Assembly: GCA_030435675.1 (NCBI GenBank)
Contig: CM059624.1
Span: 14,904,769-14,968,768, forward strand
DNA from: Steinernema hermaphroditum
Taxonomy: Eukaryota; Nematoda; Chromadorea; Rhabditida; Steinernematidae
Direction of reading: 5' to 3'
Length of the DNA: 64,000 nucleotides
Both the position numbers and the translations under genes were made by a program. Under the pieces are notes generated by a model. It made no database searches. It worked only from the letters and a program-made list of their open reading frames with translations, and was not told where the DNA came from. This document shows, in pieces, positions 11,691 through 23,000 of this stretch (within the stretch, counting starts at the first letter, position 1; every line of letters starts with the position of its first letter).

Positions 11691-12237
11691 CCTTTTTGAC
11701 CGGTGAGACCGATCGAAGTCGCACAATTACTTTGGCAGCAAAACGGCAGATCCACAGTAAATTCCAGTTAATTCGAACCATATGCTATCAGCTATAGCTT
11801 CTCATTTGCATTCTCTTTGATGTTAGTGGTCTATTCTTTGATGTTAGTTGCCTATTTCTCATTGACGATCCTTAATCAGGCACGTCGATTCCGAGATGCG
11901 ATATTTTGTACGAGCTGATGGACGTGGACTGCCAAATTCCGCCCACAAAACGTCCTTGTGCAAATCAGAGTGTGAGAGCCAATTAGGGATGCAGTTCACC
12001 TCGACGGAGATAAGAGACATACGTGGGATGAGAGCGCCGGACCATGATCGATATCGTAAAACAGTTCTAGTTTCTGATCGCTGGGACATGCCAGAAAATA
12101 AAACCACCAAGTGTAATATCAATGGAAACGGATGCGAAATTTATGGAAGAACAAATTCCACTACAAATTAGGATACAAAGCAACAGAGCAAGATATTGTA
12201 TCTACTCCTTATTCATCGTCGTTGAAGGGTGCCTGTG

Positions 12238-13033
12238 TCAAATCCGAAAACACGGGGTCATTGTTGGATGAGCTTTCTTCCAAATGATGGTTGCCGCCTT
12301 GACTGTTGGGCAGCTATAACGAAGTTTCAAAGCACGATTCACAATATTTGAACAGACATGTGCCAGTAATTGCGCGGCCATTTCCAATGTCCAATCGTTG
12401 CCATTTTGCTGTCTTGATCGTCTGCGTAGATTTTCGAACTTTTGCTTCAGAAGCGATGCCTCCAAATCTAGAAATGAGAAAATCGGCAAAACAATAAGCA
12501 AATAGTCGTTCGTCACATACGGCACTGATACCTCTCCTTGCAAGCTGTTGCGATATCAGTCCACGAGTGATTGCCAGGCTTCGACATTAGAAAGTTGAGT
12601 CCCTCGCGGCCAAAGCGATCCTTGATATCGTACAGTCGATTTAAAATCGGATCTTTGAGTGCTGAGCGGTCAGCAGGAGGACCGTGTTCAAGAAACTGGA
12701 AAAGAAGCGATGCCAGGTAGTCCTCTTGTTTATTAGATGGTTTCATCGAAGTCAGATGCCAAGCGTGGAGAATGAGATGGGAGTTTTCCCTGACTAAATT
12801 GCAATTTGTGTTTAGTAAATAATTATCTAGATGACAGGATGCGGACCTACGCTACTCTCCATCAGGCAGGCGATAGCGGCGTCCCAAAGTTTAATATAGT
12901 CATCAGGATTAATAAGACAGCTTGGCCAGTTGGCAGTCACGTTTTGCGATTTCTCGAGAAAGAGTTCGTTCGAATTGACAGCGCTCAACAGACTTTCAGA
13001 GAGACGCTTAGCGTCATTGAGAGTGAAGTCCAT
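12238..13033 (-). CDS. Unrecognised three-exon gene (226 aa) lying between inverted repeat arms
   Basis: Exons 13033-12856, 12793-12521 and 12467-12238 join in frame (introns 62 and 53 nt, GT-AG; second donor gtatgt). The ATG sits directly after a ctttcag acceptor, as for a trans-spliced first exon. The protein starts MDFTLNDAKRLSESLLSAV and is predicted mostly helical, with Trp/Leu-rich pieces such as DYIKLWDAAIACLME, LLFQFLEHGPP, DRFGREGLNFL and MAAQLLAHVCSNIVNRALKL. There is no signal peptide or membrane segment. I do not recognise the family. The alternating helices are compatible with a HEAT/MIF4G-like fold, but no diagnostic residue supports that. The gene is flanked by copies of the same repeat in opposite orientation (11211-11400 and 13175-13372). 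Confidence 0.6.
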
Positions 13034-13174
13034 CTGAAAGGAAAAAGATAGGAGTATACGATGGGAAGTGCGTATCTGGCTACCGTCCTGCCCTTTTATG
13101 CTGCGTCTTTGTTTGAATATGGGCGGAAAGTACATTCTAGAAAGGCCCAGAAGGTTCCCTAATTGCACAGAATA

Positions 13175-13372
13175 ATGTAACATTGTGTTGCGTTGGGTTC
13201 AACGCCCACTGCGTCATTTCCTTATCTCCGTCTGTATCACTCTTGACTACTGTTTTCCACCCTATTCTATTTAGTAAATTGAAGAAGAATGTTCTAGAAG
13301 AGAACATCAGCTACCCATTAGGAACCAATTAGGAACCCAATTACGACACCATGTCTTTGTGTCTCATACAGG
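13175..13372 (-). repeat. Dispersed repeat copy B (inverted, truncated)
   Basis: This is the reverse complement of the first about 190 bp of copy A (11211-11401), including the shared TTCTAGAACATTCTTCTTC segment and the GGGTTGAACCC-like pieces. It lacks the hairpin-containing right part of copy A. Together with copy A it brackets the gene at 12238-13033. Confidence 0.7.
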
Positions 13373-13687
13373 CGCCGTTGAATAGGAAGTGGAGAGAAAA
13401 ATCTTGCCTTGCTACTCTGTAACTATTCCATAAATTTTGCACCTGATAAACACACTTGGCACACTTGTTTTCTGCAATGCCATAGCGATCGTAGAACTTT
13501 CCTTCAAGTCAACTGAATTCGGCGGAAAGATGGTACATTGAATGTCGAGGCCGGGGTCCGAGTCACCGAGACTGGGGATCACCATCGAAAATGGAGACCA
13601 TTTGAGTCGTTGGCAATCGGTCGAGTACATCATTTCGATGATCCTCACCCATACCCAGCGAGAGACGAAATCCGGACTCTGGCAACG

Positions 13688-13997
13688 CTAGAACATTCTT
13701 CTTCAATTTACTAAATAGAATAGGGTGGAAAACAGTAGTCAAGAGTGATACAGACGATACAGACGGAGATAAGGAAATGACGCAGTGGGCGTTGAACCCA
13801 ACGCAACACAATGTTACAGAAAAACCGAATTGTTCTATGCGATTCGGCAACCTTCTTAACTGTGCACCAATGTGGTTTTCTAAATATAAATTTTTGTAAA
13901 CAAACGACAGTGAGGTAAGAGCCTCTTGGAAATATCGTTGAATTTGATGGAAATAAGGGACAGACGCAGGCCATGAGCGCACATTTGTTCCTATTTA
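13688..13997 (+). repeat. Dispersed repeat copy C, interrupted by the LINE
   Basis: It is near-identical to 11272-11576 of copy A, apart from a duplicated GATACAGAC unit. Homology stops at about 13997 inside the position of the copy A hairpin, where the LINE sequence begins. This suggests the LINE inserted into, or 5'-truncated against, this repeat. Confidence 0.7.
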
Positions 13998-14002
13998 GAT
14001 TA

Positions 14003-17000
14003 GACGCCGAGCGGTCGAACCCACGCGCGGAAAGCAGAGCGAATCACGCGAGAAACCCTTTTTCTAGAAGCCGTGGAACAGCAAGAAAAAGTAAGTTCCA
14101 TCCCAAACCACCATCTTGTTGTAGGAACACTGAATGTGCGACACCTTGCTACTCAAGATCGCCTTCTGGAGCTGCAACATGACCTCGACAACGTACTCAT
14201 CGACGTCGTCGCACTAACTGAACTACGATGGCGAGGCACAGGCGCCATGGACTTGAACGACTCTGAGATGCGTTTGTATTACGCTGGGCCCGAAGACGGA
14301 TCTGGAAAGTCAGGTACCGGCTTCCTCGTCAACAAACGGTACCAGAAAAACATCACGCAATTTCGCAAGATCAATGATAGGATCTCCGCACTTGAAGTGA
14401 AGTTTGGACGCAAACACCTACAGATGTTTTCAGTCTATGCACCCCCCTCCTCTGGTAGAGAGAGTGATGAGCAGGATGAAAATGACGACGACTTCGAATC
14501 CATGTTGGAAACGCTGCGGGAAGAACTGGAAAGAGCTCAAAATCCCATCCTGCTCGGCGATTTTAACGCAAAAATGGGTATGAAGGAATCTGACAGCGAA
14601 GATGTTCTAGGAAGGTTCGGATACGGTGAACGAAATGATCGAGGACAACTACTTGTCGATTTATGCGCTGATTTCCACTTACGATCGGTTAACTCATATT
14701 TCAAGAGCCGAAAAGGACGTAAGTGGACATGGATTTCACCGGATGGAAGAACCAAGAACTGCATCGATCACATCTTGGCGAAGCAATCGATGCAGTTCAA
14801 ATCCGCAGTCGTCCTCGGAAAGCACTTCGCAGGATCGGATCATCGAATGCTCCGAGCAACGATCAAATCAGAAAGTCCCACTTTGAGAGTACCGACACGA
14901 GGAGTTCAATGTAAGTATCGATTAAACCGAGGGTTGTTCCAGGCGGCGATCACCTCCCAGATGACAACAGGAAATCAGATGCCAGTGGACTACGAGGATC
15001 TGGTGGATAGACTACGAAAAGCTTCGGAAATCGCCAAAGAGCCTATTCCCCGTGAGAAACGTCTATCAGATTCAACCAAGAAGCTGATACGCCAAAGACA
15101 CGAAATGCGCCGGATTCAAACTTCCCTCAGGGATCGAATCGCCTTCGTTGAACTCAGCAAACTGATACGAAAGGAAATCCGAAAGGATATTGAAGCTTAT
15201 CATCGCCGTCTGATCGAGAAGGCTGTCCAAAAAACGAAAAGCCTACGCAAGATCCAAGGAGAAACTGCTACAGGAAGGAAACGGATTGTCGAACTTCTCT
15301 CCGACGACGGTATACTCTGTACTAGTAAGAGCGATATACACCGTGTCGTTCAAATGTTCTATAACGGACTATATGCGCAAACAACAGACGTTATTTATAG
15401 GGAAGTCGAGCCCACAGAGGATTTTCCAGATATTCTTCAATGTGAAGTCGAAAACGCTCTGAACAGCATGAAATGCGGGAAAAGTCCGGGCATCGACAAA
15501 ATAACTGTAGAGATGGTCAAGCTAGCCAAACAACAGTTACTTCCGGTTCTGACAGCACTATTCAACAGATGCATCAGCCGATGCGAACTTCCACGATCGA
15601 TGGCAGACTCCTCTACGATTCTGATATACAAGAAAGGCGATCCAAGAATGATGAAGAACTATAGACCCATTTCACTTCTCTCCACCATCTACAAGATCCT
15701 CACAAAGGTAATCAACCAGAGAATAGAATCTGTTCTAGACACTTCACAATCTGAAGAACAAGCTGGATTCCGTAAAAACTATTCAACCGTTGATCACCTT
15801 CACGCGCTAAATGAGCTATTGGAGAGGACGCGTGAGTATCGAATGCCGTTATTCATAGCCTTTGTAGACTATGAAAAGGCGTTCGACTCGGTAGAGGTAA
15901 ATGCGGTGTGGAATGCACTACAAGAGCAAGGAGTCCCGGTTCAAATCGTTGCAATGTTGCGTAAGATTTACCGAGAAGCTAAATCTCATATTCAGATAGG
16001 AGACGACCTTGTAGAAATCGAAATCCATCGAGGAGTTCGTCAAGGGGACGTAATAAGTCCGAAATTGTTCACAGCCGCACTAGAGGGTGTCTTCAGAAAG
16101 CTGAATTGGGAACAGTATGGAATCAATGTCAATGGAAGAAGGCTTCATAACCTCCGCTTTGCCGACGACATTGTTCTCTTTGCAAACTCTCAGGACGAAC
16201 TCCAAAAAATGATGGACGAGTTAAATGAAGAATCCCAAAAGTTCGGACTGAAGATCAACGAGACGAAGACTAAAGTGATGGCGAACGAAGAACTACACAT
16301 CCGCATCAACGATGTGAGTTTAGAACACGTTGACAGCTTTGTCTATTTAGGACAAGAAGTTGAAATGATTTGAAGCAACAGAAAAGAGATAAGTCGCCGA
16401 ATAAGCGCAGGATGGAATGCCTTCCGGGGACACAGAGTCCTATTGACATCGCCATCCGTGGACATGAAGTGGAAGCGAAGACTTTTCGATATGTGTATCT
16501 TACCAGCGATGACCTACGGATCGGAAGCGTGGGCCCTGACGAAGTCCACGAAGACGAGGCTAAGGACAGCGCAAAGAAGAATGGAAAGAAGAATGATCGG
16601 AGTGAGACTTCTCGACCGGAAAACGAACGACTGGATCCGCGGAGTAACAAAGGTGAAAGACATCATCGAGGAGGCCACGAAGAGGAAGTGGAAGTTTGCG
16701 TGGAACATGGCAAACAGCTCTGTGGAACGCCACAAGTGGTCAACTTTGATTACAGAATGGAGGCCTCCAGCAACGCGACCGTCAGGAAGACCGAGGATAC
16801 GCTGGAAAGATGAAATCGTGAAGACTGTAGGAACTCAGCGCTGGCAAACTGTGGCGAAAAATGAGTCGCTCTCATCTTGGTGCAGCAGAGGAACTCAAAC
16901 GCCCTAACGCTCCTCCTGACTGAGCAACCGATTCTTCCGAAGGTGACCGTCTTCGCGGCTAGGTGAGGCCACCCGTGACTGATCAGTTGGTTCTGGTCAC

Positions 17001-17215
17001 CCACCACTGACTTCACATATGGGACACCGATAAGGCTGAGGTTCTGATGGCTTCCAGCGGCAGTGCCTGGACTGGACGAAGGAAAAGGCCAAATGAAGAA
17101 AAAACAAAGCTGGTGTTGTGCCAACATCAACATCATCCGATGCCCAAGACATAAGCGATGAAGTCAAATAAGGAGTGAAGCATGAAGAAAAGATGATCCT
17201 ACATACTTGATTGGT
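14003..17215 (+). mobile_element. RTE-like non-LTR retrotransposon (LINE), one in-frame stop
   Basis: One reading frame runs from just after a stop at about 14002 to 16907, interrupted only by a TGA at 16371-16373. It has an AP-endonuclease domain (GTLNVRHLA, LTELRWRGTG, ILLGDFNAKMG, GSDHRMLRA) and a reverse transcriptase (KCGKSPGIDKITVEMVK, FVDYEKAFDSV, GVRQGDVISPKLF, LRFADDIVLFANSQ with the FADD catalytic motif). A C-terminal region after the TGA continues in frame (LPAMTYGSEAWALTKST, GRPRIRWKDEIVKTVG). The order and sequence style match RTE-clade LINEs. No ATG precedes the endonuclease in frame, so the 5' end looks truncated. The 3' end is not sharply defined; I place it near 17215. Confidence 0.85.
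14073..16907 (+). pseudogene. Endonuclease-reverse transcriptase ORF of the LINE, broken by one TGA
   Basis: About 944 codons in one frame. The single stop at 16371-16373 lies in the spacer after the RT fingers/palm, within VYLGQEVEMI*SNRKEISRR, and separates the RT from the C-terminal conserved segment. Everything else (endonuclease and RT catalytic motifs) is intact, so this copy is young. Whether the short 766-aa product would be active is unknown. Confidence 0.8.
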
Positions 17216-17453
17216 GGTTATACCTGGGTGCAACTTTGTGGAAACTTATGAGATTGCAAATAAAATCCATTAAAATCCAAATCGACGGAGATAAGCGAGA
17301 GACGCAGGTCGCCTACGCACCGCCGCCCGCACTTGCTCTTGCTGCCATCCGTCTCCACTGTGCTACTTTGGGTTCAGCTCACACGATTTTCACGATTTCG
17401 CGATTTGTTCCCACCGCACAGCTCCCACCCCAGCGTTTTTCTTTTATCTATTA

Positions 17454-18381
17454 GGTTGATGCAAAAGAAATGTCGATCATGATGATTTTGTTTTTTCTTT
17501 CGTTATAATAACCTTGTGTATAATACGACTAATATTTGTTGTAGAGCTTGCTCTCGCGCATCGTTTGATATACATTCCGCCCCGCTTGCCCTTTCAAATT
17601 CAAAAACAATTTTACGTTAAACATGATCGAGAAAAACTGTCACGTGCGGATTTGCATACCGTTCAACTTCAAACAAACCAAGTTTCCTGCTTAATATCAC
17701 CGTAGCCTGTGCGAAGTGTTGGAAGAAGATGTCCTATCCGAGCTTCAATGTGAGCGGTGGTTTGAGCGTTTCCGTGATGGAGACAAGAGCCTTGAACACG
17801 AAACACATGGAAAAAATCACGAAGTTTTGGGTAACGCAGCATTAAAAGAGGTTGTTGAGCTGAATCCGAAAGCAACCTGCTCGAGAACTCACGACAGCGT
17901 TTGTGAACGTTAATTAATCAACCACTATGAGACGCTTGTATGCCATTTGAAAGATCAATAGGTGTGAAAAAAGGGTCGTTGTAGTCAGATGGCCCGAAAA
18001 TGGTTGTGGAAATCAGGGGGCGAAATGTGCAAAAAATCACCAAGAATCAGTATGATTGGGATCCTTCTTCGCAAGATCAACGATAGTGATTCGACCGCCT
18101 TATAGCCCTGACATCTCGCCATCTGTCTGCCACTTATCCCGGTCGATGCAGTCCGCAGAAATAAACTTCAAAAGAAGTGAGACGGTCGAAATTTGAATCA
18201 TAAACTTTTTCAAGTCCAAACCAGCATGAATTCTTTGAGAAAGACATTCATTCTCTGCGTGGACGTTGGCAAGAAGTCGTGGTTACTAATGATGAATATA
18301 TTTTGGATTCAGCTTTTGATTATTATACTTTCATGATCAATTTTCTTTTTGACAAAAATCGACATTTCTTTTGCATCAACC
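17454..18381 (+). mobile_element. Decayed mariner element with intact terminal inverted repeats
   Basis: Perfect 24-bp inverted ends (GGTTGATGCAAAAGAAATGT plus four more bases) are each flanked by TA (17452-17453 and 18382-18383), the target duplication of Tc1/mariner elements. Inside, remnants of a mariner transposase are visible: a helix-turn-helix piece (CERWFERFRDGDKSLE) at about 17746-17793 and a C-terminal piece (IRPPYSPDISPS, FFEKDIHSLRGRWQEVV) at about 18093-18285. Stops and frameshifts break it and the middle with the catalytic DD(34)D region is missing or unreadable, so the element is non-autonomous. Confidence 0.85.
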
Positions 18382-18496
18382 TAATACATCTGTATTAATT
18401 TAGATTTACTCCGCAACCATGGCTCCACAACTCAATTTTACACGACTTTATTTCGTAAATCAAAGCTTTACGCATTGTCTCATTGTAGCCTGTTTT

Positions 18497-18545
18497 GCGA
18501 TGCATTCTTGATGCATGATAAATCCGATATAAAGTGAATCTCACT
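18497..18545 (+). promoter_or_regulatory. Conserved upstream block of F-box-like family, copy 2
   Basis: GCGATGCATTCTTGATGCAT followed by GATAAATCC starts 73 nt before the ATG at 18570, with a TATA-like GATATAAAG downstream. Compare 9057, 46596 and 63309. Confidence 0.6.
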
Positions 18546-18569
18546 TCGTATTCGCACGGCTCCTGAATT

Positions 18570-19454
18570 ATGAACGCCCTACCTTTGAACTTTTACGACG
18601 AAGTTATCCATCGACTCTCCAAATTTGACATTGTACGGCTTGAGCTCATCTTAGGATATTGGTCATCTACAGCCGAAACTCATTTCAGCAGGCGCCGCGA
18701 ACTGAACGTTTACTTGAGATCGATCAGCGAAGGCACTAAAGTCGGCGTCAAACTTTACTCTGGTCCAAGCGAAGTTCCATTCGAGATAGATGTGAGGTAC
18801 GACCAAATCACCTCCGTTCACTATGGTCAGCAAACAACTTTACTCTGGCGCGGTGAAACGGAGGAGCAGACGCTGGAACAGTTACGAACGAAAACATTGC
18901 CCGTGATGCGCTCACTCACTAGTGGGTGTAATTTGCTCATTTTTGCAAATACCTGCTACCCAGACAAAATTTGTGACGTTCTCTTCGGTGGACTAAAGGA
19001 ATGCAGTGGCCTGTCGAGCATCTTGGTCTGCAACTATGGAGAAAAGTGCCACGAGTTGATAAGACGCCATATCGAATTCGGTAATTTGAAGAGACTGGAT
19101 TTATCGCAGGACACAACTATATGGCCAGCGGATTTCCAAAACTTGATCAAAGAGTTTGTGAAATGACCAAAATTTAGGAATCTTTATATAGCAGATTCCA
19201 ATCTGAGATTGGACTTCGACGTGGTTAGTTCTTTATTCGATCGCTTCTTCAGAGGAGAACTGGCTAAGTTCCGTCTTACAGGAAGTCCCTCATTTCCCTT
19301 CGATGATTTGATATCTGTCTACTCACAATTCGCAGTGATACCTCGCAACTGGCCCTTTCAAGGGTCAACCGCCTTTTGGGAGCTACCCCAGACAGAGAAG
19401 AAGTCAGAGGTGAGTATTTGTGATGGTGCCGACATAATGGTATCGTGTATATAA
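18570..19454 (+). pseudogene. F-box-like family copy 2, one nonsense codon
   Basis: The frame is continuous for 295 codons except for a TGA at 19164-19166. At the matching place copy 1 reads GTGAAATCACCG (VKSP) and this copy GTGAAATGACCA, so a single C-to-G change made the stop. The N-terminus (MNALPLNFYDEVIHRLSKFD), the NYGEKCHELIRR block and the FDRFFRGELAKF block are preserved and the promoter block is intact. Either a very recent pseudogene or a locus expressing a 198-aa truncated form. Confidence 0.75.
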
Positions 19455-20019
19455 TTTCACTTGACTTTACTTCGTCTGTTTCCCTAGAGTTTTCCGCTTA
19501 TTTGATAAAAATTTAAACAAATGCTTTCCTTTATTCTCTGATGGAAGTGAAACCCTGGAAGTGTATTTCCTCGGACCACTGCTTCGCCCAAATCGATGAC
19601 CTCTTTTGAGCCAACTTAAGGATTCGAATACCAGAGAGCCTTCGAGCCTGGAGTATCCCATGTAAGCGTCGCCGCTGGTCATTTGACCGTAATTAGACAC
19701 CTAAAACCCAAGATGCTGTAAATAACATTTTGTATACAATTCTAAAGCTTTTCCACTGACGTCTGATGACTTTTACGCATTTATCAATTTTATTTACAAA
19801 TCTCAATAAGTCGTATATTAATCAGTTCATGAGAAGATCATCAATTCACCATATCTACACGAAATTTTCACCAAAGAACACAGAAAGGAACGAAAAGAAC
19901 ACTAGAAGGAAGTTCACAAGATGGGTCATCACAGAGGGAGAGACATAGAATCGAAATGGAAAGAATGACTATATGTATACGAATCACTAGACGACAATTA
20001 CAGTATCCCACAGAATCGG
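19455..20019. other. Spacer between F-box-like copy 2 and the Rap-GAP gene
   Basis: No gene is seen. The right end (about 19760-20019) should contain the 3' UTR of the minus-strand Rap-GAP gene. It is AT-rich. Confidence 0.4.
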
Positions 20020-23000
20020 TCACTTCTTCAGACGCTCGTTCTCGCGTCGGAGCTCCCGGAGCTGGCGCTCCGTCTCCGATCGGTAGTTCTCGAACTCCGA
20101 CTGGAGCACCTGCATCTGCGCTTCGCTGTTGCGATTCAACTCGTCGTAGTCGAGTTGCATGCGACTCAGCTCCGTCTTCAGCTTGTCGATGTGCTCGCGG
20201 AGCACGCTGGGGTCGGTGGAGCTGGTGAGCGAACGGGAGACGCGCTCCACGGCCGACGGGTCCGATTCGCTGCGGCGGATCTTCTGGAGTTGGGCGGGAT
20301 TCAGGTTGATGGAGGATGGATGGGTGCCTACCAATGAGTACGCTTTCGTGTTCGAGATGGAAGGGTTCTTTGCGTTCACGCCTCGTGGCGAGTCGTTGTC
20401 CACGGATGAGGCCGAGGCGTACGGGTTGTAGTTGTCGCGGTACTGAACCGGGCCGATCCTGGAAGTAGAAACGTTAGATTTGTTCCTATGTTTGGTGATT
20501 TAAAAGCCTAAGACACTACAGTTTCATGAAAATCCGCGCATTTTTCGCCGAGATATGACTGTTCTAAAAGTTGCATTTCTTTTGGGCCACCCTGTACAGT
20601 AAGCTATAGATGGCTTCAATCTCTACCCTGACAATAAAGGACATCTATCCATGCAACTTACGGCAATCCATCGTCGTTTATCGGCGTTGGCTCCACCCCT
20701 TTGGCCACAGGACAGCGAGGATCGGCACATCCCCTACGTGGCGATCCATCAGGCGACTGTGGGATCACCAACAGTCGAATACTGTCGGCATCGGCCAGGA
20801 TCTGCGACATCTGATCCCGTGTCATGGTCACCACCGGTTGATTCAGGATCTGCAAGTTCGTCGTTTCTAGAGGACTAGACTACGGGAAACGTTCTACCTC
20901 GACGACTCTGGAACCCTGACGCAGTCCGGCGATCCAGGCCAGTTGGCCCATTTCGACGCTGGTCACGATGCCTTCGTCCTCGATGGTAAATCCGAAGCCG
21001 GCATAGCTCTTCGACCTCTTGAAGAGGAGCTCTTTCGTCTCGGCGCCATTGGTCACCGTTTCCAGGCGTTTCACCAGCGCGGCGCTCTCAGCGTCGCCGT
21101 CTGAGTTGCTGAGGCATCGAAGGACGATGATCTCGCCGTGGTCATAGTATAATTTAAATCCAAAATAGATGTACATAAGTCTCCTATACAAAGGCCATTC
21201 CTACCCAGATTCAGTGATTGTCCATCCAAGAATCGATTGCGTCGAGGTGGCGAAGATGGCGGCGCCGGACGGTGGCTCCAGAAGCACCAACGTGTCCACC
21301 GAAATGCCCAGAACGCACTGGACGCGCTGTCCCGTCGAGTGATCTTGCACTTCGACCACCCAGGAGAACGCGCCACGGAGACAGTACTCGCTGATCGGCC
21401 GTGGCAGGAGCCGCTCGCGACGCCTGACCGAGCCGCCGAGGATTCGACTGGCCAGCTTCGCGGCGCCTTCGTTCACCGGTGGCTGTACGTACTTGTCGGC
21501 GAGGTCCTTGAGCGCTTCGCGACGCGTTCGCGACGTCAAGTAGGCGAAGCGTTTCGAGCGCTGTACCGCGTTTTCGGCGTTTAGAACTGTAAAGGGTACT
21601 GTACTTCGTTTGCACATAAAATTGCCTACTTTTTGTCAAGAGGAAGTTCCTAAACTTCGCGTTCTTTGTGAACCTTCCGCCCTCCGGGATGGCGGGACCG
21701 AAGGCAGGGACACTTTTGGCCCTACTGACCGACACCCTGAAATGATTGAATCATCTCAGAAGGTGCCCTGTCACCAACCGATAGGTAACATGTTCAGTGC
21801 AGGCGTTATCGACGCGGATGATGATGAAAACGTGTTGAAAGTGAGATCGCATTGTTACCGCCTTGAACGGCAGTGAACCCGGCTCTTGGAATATCACGGT
21901 GACCATGTCATTGCCAATGTGACGTTTACGTGACAGCTGCAAAGTTTTGGTCAATACGGTGGTGACTAAGATGATACTACGTACCTGTTGTTTATTGCTA
22001 GGAGTGAATGGGAGAAGTGTGGAAACGTGGAACATGATTTCGTTGCCGGCATAGTCGGCGAACAGACTATGCGTACCCGTAGTGTCGCCGCGCGTGTCCA
22101 GCCCGCCTTTGTACTTGTCGAACTCTTTGAGGCAAACGCGCCTGCCGAGGAAGTCCAGGAACTCGTCGAAGGCGTCGGAGGATTTTTCTGGAAATGCAGA
22201 ATTTGGAGACTAGAAGAAAGCTTTTTCATCTTGGCGATGGGGGTTGATAAGGATATGGTGCATGTCGCTCCTTCCAAGAGACCAATTCCTCCCAGACTTT
22301 AGGGTTTGCTCGCCGACAAAAGGATCAGTAAAGAAACGGCCGCTGCGAGCGACAACATCCCCCACTACCCGCGCTTCTGAGCTCATTTAGAGATAGTTAT
22401 CTTGCGGAGAGCTAAGGTTCCCACCAGCAAAAAGGTCTGATCACAAAGTCATAAAGTGAACACCACCGACCGTATTCTCCACAAGCAGCGTCCCATCGGT
22501 GCCTCCGGTCCGTGTTGCAAAGCTTAGACCTACCATCTCCGATCCGTTCATCATTTCCGCCCCATCCTTGGCTCATCCTACACCCACCCTATGCCTCATC
22601 CTTTCCCTATTGATTCAAGTGGCCCATGTTCCTGTTTACAACTTCATGATGGTTGTAGTTTGGAACATGGCATGCTGATGAGTTAGGTTACCAGTGGAAT
22701 GACTCCAGCTGTGGGTAGTAAGTCGGACTCGGTGATGTTTCTATGATCCCCATGAATAGTCGCAATTGTCCCCAGTAACTATAGCGACCCATCTTAGTAG
22801 GGGTCAAGTCTACTCCCGGATTAGTCCCGGAACCGAGGAGGCAGGTAGTAACTGATGTCGCTCGGTCCTGCTTTTTTCGCCCATTTTGCCTGTTTTTCCA
22901 AGAAATCTGCCCCGAAACTTACGGTTATTATACATCTCCTCCTCAGTCTGCTGACCGGCCTTACAGAGCAGAATGCCAATCTTATATCTCGTATACATCG

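Noticed and set aside
11299..11781. Frames of 140-160 codons on the minus strand across the repeat, and the parallel frames at 13563-13982
   Set aside because: The same frames recur in both repeat copies with lesions and have no transposase motifs; they are by-products of the repeat sequence.
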